From Helicobacter sp. 11S02629-2 (GTDB lineage Bacteria; Campylobacterota; Campylobacteria; Campylobacterales; Helicobacteraceae), in NCBI RefSeq assembly GCF_002272875.1, contig NZ_MLAN01000014.1, forward strand, positions 1-32,014: DNA of 32,014 bases, written 5' to 3'. The notes below the pieces were generated by a model. That model did no database searches. It was not told where the DNA came from and saw only the letters and a program-made list of their open reading frames with translations. Made by a program: the position numbers and the translations under genes. Of the stretch, positions 26,114 to 32,014 are shown in pieces; position 1 is the stretch's first letter; the number at the start of each line of letters is the position of its first letter.

Positions 26114-26122
26114 TGCTAGAAT
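26114..26122 (+). promoter_or_regulatory. Extended -10 promoter for the gene at 26152
   Basis: TGCTAGAAT is an extended -10, about 30 bases before the ATG, with AGGAG as the ribosome site at 26141-26145. Confidence 0.6.
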
Positions 26123-26151
26123 CCGCTCTAAACACAAACTAGGAGAATGTA

Positions 26152-26901
26152 ATGTTGGTTTATAGTAGATACATACTACTAGCTATACTAGTTTTTGGCT
26201 TAAGTATCATGGGTGCAAATGCCGCTAAGCTACCTACTTCACCAACCCCATCTACAAGCTTATCTCAGAGTATAAGTTCAAGGTTTTTCTTAGGTGGTGG
26301 ATTTGATGTTGGTTCTGGGTTCTTTGGTGATTTTAACTCTAGGTCCTATGCAGAGCTAGGTATAAATCTAAAAGCTGGTATAGGTAACTTTATAGAGCTT
26401 AAATATAGCACTATAGGGCTTTTAGCCAGCCTTAACCTTGGCATAGATACTGATGCAATCCATCCTTATAGTAGTCCTTACTATAGCTTAAAAGCTGGGG
26501 TTAACTTTGACCTTACGCAAGCTTTTAGACTAGGAAGCTACTTTAAGCTAGGATATATAATAGGGGCTGGAATCTATGCTAGGCAGAATATAACCGAAAG
26601 ATGCAATAGCGGGGATTACTTAGAAGGAGGATTATGCGTTTCAAAAGAAACAGATACGTGTCAAAGTACAATAGTGGCGTGCCCTGCCGTTTATGTAGAG
26701 CATTTTCCACGTTCTAGTATAAAAGATAAATCTTGGAGTTTGCCTCTTGATACTAGGGTTGGAGTTATAGGATTTTTTGGAGAGAATCAAAGCTTATCTA
26801 TCCTATGGCAACACTATTTTAGTAGCGGCTATATCCTAACTAATGATTATATGAATGCTAGTTATACGTACTATTTTGGTAAGCGTAGTTTTGGATTCTA
26901 A
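26152..26901 (+). CDS. Small outer-membrane beta-barrel protein
   Basis: 249 residues. A signal peptide of about 24 residues (LLAILVFGLSIMGANA) precedes amphipathic beta strands with alternating hydrophobic and polar residues, such as RFFLGGGFDVGSGFFGDF and YAELGINLKAGIGNFIELKY. The chain ends in Phe (GKRSFGF), a terminal aromatic typical of Bam-inserted barrels. One loop (about 155-180) holds four cysteines (ERCNSG, GLCVSK, DTCQST, VACPAV), enough for two disulfides in an exposed loop. This type of small barrel resembles opacity-type proteins, but I cannot name it. The stop lies 11 bases from the convergent methyltransferase stop. Confidence 0.8.
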   Translation: MLVYSRYILLAILVFGLSIMGANAAKLPTSPTPSTSLSQSISSRFFLGGGFDVGSGFFGDFNSRSYAELGINLKAGIGNFIELKYSTIGLLASLNLGIDTDAIHPYSSPYYSLKAGVNFDLTQAFRLGSYFKLGYIIGAGIYARQNITERCNSGDYLEGGLCVSKETDTCQSTIVACPAVYVEHFPRSSIKDKSWSLPLDTRVGVIGFFGENQSLSILWQHYFSSGYILTNDYMNASYTYYFGKRSFGF

Positions 26902-26912
26902 AGATGTTAATG

Positions 26913-27587
26913 CTACACACTCTTATTAGTCCCAATAAAGTTTCTATTTAACTCTAAAGCACAAGCTAGCACGCTAAAGCTCCCACTAGCTGGGTCTAGT
27001 ACCAACTCGCCTTCTTTAGTACAAGCTTTTATAAGAGCTTTTTGCAAGCCTTTTGGCTTAGTGTGGGGGTGTAGTTTTAGATCACTAGCTGCTATCTTTT
27101 CACTCCAAACATCTCTTATATCTCTCAAGGTCCAAGTGCCTTTAGCAACCTTAGGAGTTTTTTGAAGCACTAGTAAGTACTCACTTTGCTTTCTAGTCCT
27201 ATAGCCCATGCCCATCTTTTGTTTATCCCAAGTGATTAGGTCAACTATATTTAGCTTAGTGTCTTCTAGCCAAGGGTGTACGCCCTCACAAAGATGAAAC
27301 TTATCTATCCAAAGCATAAGATAGCTACTTGGCTTTAAAACTCTAGATATCTCTTTTATAAAAGCCTTGATAGTAGACTCATCCATCTGCAAAAGCTTCA
27401 CTCTTTCTTTTTGCCTTTCTCCTTCGTTGCCATACTTCATCTTTTCTAGCACACCTCTATACTGAGGATCAAAAAAGCAAAGATTGATACTTTCATCTTC
27501 AAGTCTTGCCATGAGTTCTAATCCACAGATATCTAACTTTTGGTTTAGTATATCTTCTGGCTTTGTGGTGTTAGCTAGGCTTAGCAT
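26913..27587 (-). CDS. Solitary DNA methyltransferase (N6-adenine/N4-cytosine, beta class)
   Basis: 224 residues with motif IV near the start (FFDPQY, D40-Y43) and motif I near the end ([10 protein letters not shown], 198-207), the order of beta-class enzymes. The catalytic tetrad is DPQY instead of the more common DPPY. A target-recognition part is limited to about residues 60-190. The C-terminus stops soon after motif I (NFIGTNKSV), so it is slightly short. No restriction gene is beside it. The ATG overlaps the stop of the DUF285 gene by 7 bases. It might be of the kind that marks self DNA for natural transformation in Campylobacter (CtsM), but that is a guess from type and size. The target site cannot be read. 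Confidence 0.85.
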   Translation of the reverse strand: MLSLANTTKPEDILNQKLDICGLELMARLEDESINLCFFDPQYRGVLEKMKYGNEGERQKERVKLLQMDESTIKAFIKEISRVLKPSSYLMLWIDKFHLCEGVHPWLEDTKLNIVDLITWDKQKMGMGYRTRKQSEYLLVLQKTPKVAKGTWTLRDIRDVWSEKIAASDLKLHPHTKPKGLQKALIKACTKEGELVLDPASGSFSVLACALELNRNFIGTNKSV

Positions 27588-28270
27588 AAAGGCTCTTCAA
27601 AAAGTAAAAGTGCACTTTTAAGATTCCACTTACTTAGGTCTTGATTAAAAGAAGTGGCTTTATAAAACATGGATTTATAGCTTTTTAGATTAGTTAGATT
27701 CCAAGTATTAAGAGGCTGATTAAAGCTAGTGGCTTCTTGAAACATCCCACCCATATCCTTAACCTTGCTTACATCCCACTTATCTAAAGGCTGATTAAAA
27801 CTCCTAGCCCCCTTAAACATCCAGTGCATATCATATACATTGCTAACATCTAAGCTATTAAGTGCTTCATTAAAGTGTGCTGCATTATGAAACATCCCAC
27901 CCATATTTGTAACATTACTCACATCCCAAGATTCTATACCCTTAAAGTTAGTGCGTTTGCTATTTTCAAAAAGATAAGACATATCTGTGATTAAGCTAGT
28001 GTCTATATCGTCTAGATTAATATGCTGGTTATTAACTAGTTTTTTAAGCTCAGCAGTTGTGCTTGGCTTATAGGTTTTTAGAGGGGGTTGAAGTTTGGTT
28101 GATTTAGTTTGCAGTAAGTTGTTATCTGCTAGCACTAAAGGTTGATGACAGTTTTTAGAAGTTTTGCATCTATCTAGTCTTTTTTGTAAGGCTTTTTTTA
28201 TATCTAGTGCATTAGGACTAGCTTGCGTGTAGTGGACTTCAGCTTTGAAGTAATTAGCATCATCAAACAT
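27581..28270 (-). CDS. BspA-like DUF285 repeat protein, probably truncated
   Basis: 229 residues. From about residue 85 it has repeats of the pattern W-D-V-S-x-V-x-x-M-x-x-M-F-x-x-A-x-x-F-N-x-x-L, at least four times, the hallmark of DUF285/BspA-type surface proteins. A leader block, [20 protein letters not shown], precedes them. The protein has no signal peptide and begins MFDDANYF, which itself resembles the middle of a repeat. The last repeat breaks off at [17 protein letters not shown]. An in-frame stop lies four codons before the ATG, which has a strong AAGGGAG site. It therefore looks like a fragment of a larger surface protein whose frame was re-opened, or a cytoplasmic variant. Its stop overlaps the methyltransferase start. 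Confidence 0.75.
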   Translation of the reverse strand: MFDDANYFKAEVHYTQASPNALDIKKALQKRLDRCKTSKNCHQPLVLADNNLLQTKSTKLQPPLKTYKPSTTAELKKLVNNQHINLDDIDTSLITDMSYLFENSKRTNFKGIESWDVSNVTNMGGMFHNAAHFNEALNSLDVSNVYDMHWMFKGARSFNQPLDKWDVSKVKDMGGMFQEATSFNQPLNTWNLTNLKSYKSMFYKATSFNQDLSKWNLKSALLLFEEPLC

Positions 28271-28328
28271 GGTGACTCCCTTTTACAATGTGCCTTTTTA
28301 TAAAACTAGCATATCCAAAAAGCTTTCT

Positions 28329-29438
28329 TTAGTCTAAGTTTGAAAGGGGCTTGGTTGGTATTTTTAACTCAAAGTATTTCTTTTTTATATTATTAGCACT
28401 TAAAAAGCCATTATGTGCTTTTAATATCTGCTCGCTTAAAGCAAGCCCAAGCCCATGACCCTTTAGCTTGGTGGTTTTAAAGGCCTCAAAAAGTGAGGCT
28501 AGGTCTTCTATATCTTTGCCATTGTCATAGATTCTAAACACATAAAAGCCATTTTCTTCAAAAAGCTCTATATTTACCTCGCCTACTCTTTGACCAGATT
28601 CTATCTCCTCGCACTCTTCTATTGCATCTATGGCGTTGCAGATTAGATTCTGCAGGGCTATCTCAAAAAGGGAGATATCAACTTGTATTTGTTCTATCTC
28701 ATTTAGATTAAAGCTAAAGTTTATATTTTTACTATAGGCATATTCATTAATGATGGTTTGCATCTGGGCTTGCAAATCTTTAACTAAGCAAGGCTTTATG
28801 TTGGCTTGTACACCTTTTGAAAAAAGTAGAGTGCTTTTGATTATCCTCTCAACCCTCCAGATGGACTTTTTCATCTCTTCTACTATCTTAGCGCTATTGC
28901 TATCTACTCTTTTTTCTAGCACGCTTGCCAAAAGGGAGATAGAGCCTATGGGGTTTCTTATCTCATGGGCTAGGTGGGCACTAACTTGCCCCATACTAGC
29001 TAGCCTTTCTTGGCGTTTTTGTTCAGTGATATTAGTAGCAGTGATGATGACTTTGTTTGAAACGCGTGAGCTTTGTAAAAGATAGATACTAGAATCTAGC
29101 TTTATCTCGCTTTCAGATTCTAAGTTAAAATCCATGCTTGAAAGCTGCTTTAAGCTAGCTGCTTTTTTGTTTTGGTAAAAAAGACTGCCATCGTCTTCAT
29201 TAAAAACTAGGACTGCTTGGGGGATCATCTCTAAGACTAACTCTATTAAGGCTTTAAAGTCTTTAAACTCTTTTTCTACTTTGTAACTTTGGAGGATGAA
29301 CTCATTTAAGAGTTTTAAAAGAGATTCTGTATCTCCAAGATCTAGTGTGCTTAGGTCTGAAAGTGGGGAGCTTTCAGTGCCTTCTTGTGGGCGTTTGTTA
29401 GAATCTTGTGTAATAGAATCTTGTTTGTTAGAAGGCAT
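28329..29438 (-). CDS. flgS: Flagellar sensor histidine kinase
   Basis: A cytoplasmic histidine kinase of 369 residues that phosphorylates FlgR to activate sigma54-dependent flagellar genes. Residues 1-50 are polar and probably unstructured, followed by a PAS-like region (about 62-140). The phospho-acceptor is H158 in HLAHEIRNPIGS, followed by an HATPase domain with the N-box LQNLICNAIDAIEE, the G1-like YDNGKDI and the G2 box GHGLGLAL. There is no membrane segment, as in H. pylori FlgS. The gene starts at the stop of the FlgJ-like gene (TAATG overlap). The set flgI-FlgJ-flgS matches HP0246-HP0245-HP0244. Confidence 0.95.
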   Translation of the reverse strand: MPSNKQDSITQDSNKRPQEGTESSPLSDLSTLDLGDTESLLKLLNEFILQSYKVEKEFKDFKALIELVLEMIPQAVLVFNEDDGSLFYQNKKAASLKQLSSMDFNLESESEIKLDSSIYLLQSSRVSNKVIITATNITEQKRQERLASMGQVSAHLAHEIRNPIGSISLLASVLEKRVDSNSAKIVEEMKKSIWRVERIIKSTLLFSKGVQANIKPCLVKDLQAQMQTIINEYAYSKNINFSFNLNEIEQIQVDISLFEIALQNLICNAIDAIEECEEIESGQRVGEVNIELFEENGFYVFRIYDNGKDIEDLASLFEAFKTTKLKGHGLGLALSEQILKAHNGFLSANNIKKKYFELKIPTKPLSNLD

Positions 29439-29755
29439 TAGCTAAGTTTTTCTTTGTCTTTTAGGAAGTTAAAAAGTAACTCGCTATAGCCAAAACTACC
29501 ACTTAGCTCTTTAGCTAACTGGTCTTTAAACATAGACTGATAGATCTCACTTCCGGGCTGTTTTGGATAGAGGGGATTATCAAGGCTTAAAGATATATCA
29601 AGAAGTTGCTTTATAAAAAGTGCTTCAAAGTTATCAGTTTGTGCCCTCAAAGCCTTGTCGTTGTTATCTAGCTTTTTTGACTTTAAGCTTTCTATCAACT
29701 CTTTGCTTTTAGCGGTGCTTAGGGAGTTTAGTGCGTTTGTTTGATCTAGCATCAT
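29438..29755 (-). CDS. FlgJ-type flagellar rod-assembly protein, rod-binding domain only
   Basis: 105 residues similar to the N-terminal rod-binding half of Flg[21 protein letters not shown], then [20 protein letters not shown]. The muramidase half found in enterobacterial FlgJ is missing, as in other Campylobacterota (HP0245). It would help build or cap the proximal rod in the periplasm. It lies 23 bases after flgI and overlaps flgS by one base. No signal peptide is seen, in keeping with export by the flagellar apparatus. Confidence 0.88.
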   Translation of the reverse strand: MMLDQTNALNSLSTAKSKELIESLKSKKLDNNDKALRAQTDNFEALFIKQLLDISLSLDNPLYPKQPGSEIYQSMFKDQLAKELSGSFGYSELLFNFLKDKEKLS

Positions 29756-29778
29756 GATATATCCTTAAAGTTTAGATT

Positions 29779-30798
29779 CTATAGTACTTCTATGTTGGCA
29801 GCTATGGCGCCACTTTTTTTCATAGTCTCTAGTATGCTTATGATGTTTGCTGGTGTTGCGCCCATCTTTTGCAAGGCTCTAACTACGCTTGATACGGTTG
29901 GATTAAGCCCATTACTGCTTAGGGTTTTAGTCTCAGTGTTTAGATTCATAGAATCTACTTTTTCACCACCACTTTTTGCAAAGTCTTTTGTTATTTTAAG
30001 AGTTAAGTTGCCATGTGTTAAAACTATAGGCTGCACGTAGATATCAAGACCTGCTATTATCGTGCCTGATTTTTCATCAACTACGATTTTTTCGCGTGAA
30101 GTATAGTCTATATTTATCTCTTGCACTAAGGCTAAAAACTCAACCATACTTAGATTGCTAGGCTTTATAAGCTTTATAGTTCTAGAATCTAGGGCAGTTG
30201 CAGTGCTTGGAGTAAAGGTCTTATTGATAATGTTTTGGATTCTAATGGCGTTTTGAAAGTTGGCTGCATTAAGACTTAAAGTAGCCTCGGTTTTATTACT
30301 TAAAGTGTAAGGTACTTCTCTTTCAACGCTTGCCCCACCAACTATGGTTCCACTTAGGGCGTTGTCTCCTTCACCTACTATAACGCTTCCTTGTGCAAGG
30401 GCGTATATCTGACCATCTACTGCACTAAGAGGAGTCATTATAAGAGTGCCCCCACTTAAAGACTTAGCATCGCCAATACTTGAGACTTTAACATCTAGTT
30501 TATCGCCTTCCCTTGCAAAGCTATTAAGATTAGCAGTTATCATAACAGCTGCTACGTTTTTAGACTTTATGTCATTTGGATTGACTTTAACACTCATATT
30601 TTCTAGCATATTTGAAATTGACTGCATGGTAAACTTTGAGCCGCTTTTATCGCCTGTGCCATTAAGCCCTATAACTAGACCATAGCCTATAAGCTGGTTG
30701 CTTCTAACGCCTACTATGCTTGATATATCGCCTATCTTATCAGCTTTCAAAAAGCTTAAGGCGACAAGTAGGGCGCATAAAACTTTGAATACCTTCAT
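29779..30798 (-). CDS. flgI: Flagellar P-ring protein
   Basis: A 339-residue P-ring subunit that surrounds the rod in the peptidoglycan layer. A signal peptide (MKVFKVLCALLVALSFLKA) precedes the diagnostic segments GDISSIVGVRSNQLIGYGLV, GLNGTGDKS and GALAQGSV-like YALAQGSVIVG. KIVVDEKSGTIIAG and the C-terminal ALQKMGATPANIISILETMKKSGAI complete the family pattern. The ATG at 30798 follows AAAAGGAT. It heads a three-gene unit with the FlgJ-like gene and flgS, with a candidate sigma54 promoter 63-78 bases upstream of the ATG. Confidence 0.97.
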   Translation of the reverse strand: MKVFKVLCALLVALSFLKADKIGDISSIVGVRSNQLIGYGLVIGLNGTGDKSGSKFTMQSISNMLENMSVKVNPNDIKSKNVAAVMITANLNSFAREGDKLDVKVSSIGDAKSLSGGTLIMTPLSAVDGQIYALAQGSVIVGEGDNALSGTIVGGASVEREVPYTLSNKTEATLSLNAANFQNAIRIQNIINKTFTPSTATALDSRTIKLIKPSNLSMVEFLALVQEINIDYTSREKIVVDEKSGTIIAGLDIYVQPIVLTHGNLTLKITKDFAKSGGEKVDSMNLNTETKTLSSNGLNPTVSSVVRALQKMGATPANIISILETMKKSGAIAANIEVL

Positions 30799-30860
30799 GA
30801 CTTAAATCCTTTTAAATTCCCTGAACTGCATTTTTAGTTGCCTTTGCTTAGTTGGTGAAA

Positions 30861-30876
30861 AGCAAAAGATATTCCA
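30861..30876 (-). promoter_or_regulatory. Candidate sigma54 (-24/-12) promoter for flgI
   Basis: On the minus strand this reads TGGAATATCTTTTGCT. The GG and GC dinucleotides have the exact spacing of TGGCAC-N5-TTGCW. Transcription would start about 50 bases before the flgI ATG. The -24 half is imperfect (TGGAAT for TGGCAC). I saw no good TATAAT box here instead. Confidence 0.5.
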
Positions 30877-30934
30877 TAGGGTTTGTGAGACATGCGTAGG
30901 GCTTGGAGTTTTAAAAAGTCTAGGGGTTTTTGGC

Positions 30935-30959
30935 TATAGAATCTTTTTTAGATTCTATA
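30935..30959 (-). terminator. 10-bp hairpin between flgI and the small membrane protein gene
   Basis: TATAGAATCT (30935-30944) and AGATTCTATA (30950-30959) pair perfectly around a 5-base loop. It follows the stop at 30975 of the small membrane gene and precedes flgI. No U tract follows on the minus strand. The stem is made of two facing copies of the over-represented AGATTCT word. Confidence 0.45.
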
Positions 30960-30974
30960 CAGCATTATAAATTT

Positions 30975-31178
30975 TTATGAGTTGCTTGATATGCCTATCC
31001 AGTAGATGATAGAAAGCACTAAAACAACGAAGAATATGTTTTTTGCCCTTGCAAACTGCTTGCTTCTAGGCTCTTTGTTTCTTTGCTTTTTTCTTATGAT
31101 CGCAGTAACTATCCAATATATTAAAAAAAGCACTAAACATACTACTACAAGCACTTCTACTATCGTCCAAAGTTCCAT
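30975..31178 (-). CDS. Small membrane protein, two membrane segments
   Basis: 67 residues when started at ATG 31178, which follows AAAAGGA at good distance; an in-frame ATG ten codons upstream lacks such a site. The protein has two hydrophobic segments, about residues 5-28 (VEVLVVVCLVLFLIYWIV) and about 47-63 (FFVVLVLSIIYWIG), joined by a strongly basic loop (RKKQRNKEPRSKQFARAK). By the positive-inside rule both ends would face the periplasm. The repeated (F/L)IYWI(V/G) motif in each segment is a pleasing internal symmetry. No family recognised. Confidence 0.65.
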   Translation of the reverse strand: MELWTIVEVLVVVCLVLFLIYWIVTAIIRKKQRNKEPRSKQFARAKNIFFVVLVLSIIYWIGISSNS

Positions 31179-31210
31179 TTTCCATCCTTTTAGTAAGCGT
31201 AGCATCACTA

Positions 31211-31408
31211 CTAACCTAAGTCCTTGCTAGCTTCTAAAAGGCTTTGATAAATACGTGTGCTTGCGAGGGCGTGCATGGTTTTAAAGTGTGATAGATATAT
31301 AAAAATTAAAAGTGAGATTATAAGATATTTAGGTGTAAAACTATAAAAAACATGGGGTATGAAGCTAAGTAATTGGCATATTAAGCACAAATATGACAGA
31401 TATAGCAA
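31211..31408 (-). CDS. Possible small hydrophobic protein
   Basis: A 65-codon frame with a TTG start and no ribosome site. The first 40 residues are hydrophobic (CQLLSFIPHVFYSF, then YLIISLLIFIYL). The C-terminal part is polar (STRIYQSLLEASKDLG) and its codons look like those of local genes. It ends 32 bases before the start of the next small membrane gene. It may be the remnant of a longer gene or chance; I list it because the gap otherwise has no explanation. Confidence 0.25.
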   Translation of the reverse strand: MLYLSYLCLICQLLSFIPHVFYSFTPKYLIISLLIFIYLSHFKTMHALASTRIYQSLLEASKDLG

Positions 31409-31453
31409 AGTTTAAAGTAAAAATTTAAAAAACTAGGGCTAAAGATAAGTATG

Positions 31454-31462
31454 TGTTATCAT
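31454..31462 (+). promoter_or_regulatory. Extended -10 promoter for the gene at 31489
   Basis: TGTTATCAT is an extended -10 about 27 bases before the ATG, followed by the ribosome site AAGGAG at 31477-31482. Confidence 0.6.
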
Positions 31463-31488
31463 AGAAAAATATTAATAAGGAGAGAATA

Positions 31489-31752
31489 ATGGGTTGGGTA
31501 TTATTACTTACTGGTGGACTTGCAGGGCTTTTTCACTCTATAGGAAAAAATCCACCTTCTGAAAAAGAGCTAAATGATTGGTATAACAAAAGTCTTTTAA
31601 ATAAGCAAAGATATAAAAAGATGTCTCCTAAAGAAAAAAGAGATTATCAATTTGCTCTCTTAGGCATACACACCAAAAGAGCTAAGATTATACTTGGTGT
31701 TATCTGCTGGAGTGTCATAATCATAGTACTAGGATTATTAATAGCTTTTTAG
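31489..31752 (+). CDS. Small membrane protein, function unknown
   Basis: 87 residues. A short hydrophobic N-terminus (MGWVLLLTGGLAGLFHSIG) is followed by a charged middle (about 20-63) with NPPSEKELNDWYNKSL and KKMSPKEKRDYQFALLG, and a C-terminal membrane segment (about 65-87, IILGVICWSVIIIVLGLLIAF). A strong promoter and a near-ideal ribosome site support expression. The reading frame after its TAG stop continues into a phage-like fragment without a start codon. It may belong to a prophage edge or be an unrelated neighbour. No family recognised. Confidence 0.7.
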   Translation: MGWVLLLTGGLAGLFHSIGKNPPSEKELNDWYNKSLLNKQRYKKMSPKEKRDYQFALLGIHTKRAKIILGVICWSVIIIVLGLLIAF

Positions 31753-32014
31753 TTACATCAAACAGATGCTAGATTAAAAGAGCTGCAGTATAAAGAAAAG
31801 CTAGGTAAGCTTATAGATGTAGAAGAGATAGCTAAAATCTTAGAAGATACTAGCAGTGTAGTAAGTAATAAGCTTTATACTTTAAGCCATATGTTAAAAA
31901 GAGATGAAGGCATAGATGAAAGGCTAGTAAATATTATAGATAACTTTATGGATGCAGTGCTAAAAGAACTAAAAGATCCTAAAGAGTATGAGATTAAAGC
32001 AGCTCAGGCTAATG
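31753..32014 (+). pseudogene. Start-less fragment resembling a phage terminase small subunit
   Basis: The frame from 31753 to the window end has no stop, and its sequence looks coding: DARLKELQYKEKLGKLIDVE, then EIAKILEDTSSVVSNKLYTL, then ERLVNIIDNFMDAVLKEL. This charged pattern, with E-K-L-G-K-L-I followed by helices, resembles Nu1-type/DUF1441 phage DNA-packaging proteins. There is no start codon or ribosome site at its head; it follows the stop of the gene at 31489 directly and in the same frame. An internal ATG at 31891 has no ribosome site. The simplest reading is a gene that lost its 5' end by deletion. The 3' end is outside the window. Confidence 0.5.

Larger units (their letters stand above)
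25814..26151. other. 338-base gap upstream of the outer-membrane protein gene
   Basis: No gene found. Contents in order: an AT-rich part; an unusually GC-rich patch at 25972-26005 (CCACGCCAGTCTCAAGGACC followed by TCCTAGAGCGCGAC); an 11-bp inverted repeat (26055-26107); and the promoter of the gene at 26152. The GC-rich patch stands out from its surroundings and could be a remnant or dispersed repeat. Confidence 0.5.

Noticed and set aside
31006-31230. A 74-codon plus-strand frame
   Set aside because: Antisense to the two-segment membrane protein at 30975-31178, which has a better start; hydrophobic codons give hydrophobic antisense here.
1-32014. CRISPR arrays, tRNA or rRNA genes, insertion sequences
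   Set aside because: No regularly spaced repeats, no cloverleaf with CCA-type end or rRNA-like blocks, and no transposase frame or terminal inverted repeats were seen.

Overview
The window looks like chromosomal DNA from a member of the Campylobacterota, most likely a Helicobacter, perhaps of the enterohepatic kind. The DNA is AT-rich. The flgS / FlgJ-like / flgI block matches the H. pylori HP0244-HP0245-HP0246 order. A TolC / adaptor / RND-pump block matches HefABC, and a DsbK (HP0231)-like oxidoreductase lies close by. The presence of hisH and of a DUF285 (BspA-like) repeat protein argues against H. pylori itself. These assignments come from reading the proteins; no database search was run.

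Layout, left to right. (1) 1-1079: the 5' part of a chemoreceptor gene (minus), cut by the window edge, with a 14-base T run upstream. (2) 1534-4191 (minus): htpG and two small overlapping lipoprotein genes. (3) 4247-6516 (plus): bioA, whose stop overlaps a TTG-started DUF475/TerC-like membrane protein gene. (4) 6639-7751 (minus): gmd without its usual fcl partner. (5) 7968-14825 (minus): a secretion/surface island. In transcription order it holds two tandem paralogous lipoproteins, a previously unlisted 46-residue membrane protein, a 1450-residue S6-family (Hap/IgA-protease-like) autotransporter with an intact H90/D139/S248 triad, and a secreted endonuclease I. The last three genes overlap one another by 4 and 1 bases. 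(6) 14976-17282 (plus): an envelope protein with an SH3-like tail, and plsC. (7) 17553-24262 (plus): dsbK-like, hisH and hefABC in one tight run. (8) 24263-26901: a long AT-rich gap with two perfect palindromes, a DUF5718-like protein with fumarylacetoacetase-like motifs, a second regulatory gap and an outer-membrane barrel protein. (9) 26913-30798 (minus): a solitary DNA methyltransferase overlapping a truncated-looking BspA-like protein, then flgS, FlgJ-like and flgI with a candidate sigma54 promoter. (10) 30975-32014: small membrane proteins and a start-less fragment that resembles a phage terminase small subunit.

Most of the window is core envelope, efflux, redox and flagellar function. 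The parts that look accessory are 7968-14825, 26913-28270 and the right edge. Across the whole window the heptamer AGATTCT/AGAATCT is much more frequent than composition predicts, in several reading frames and between genes.
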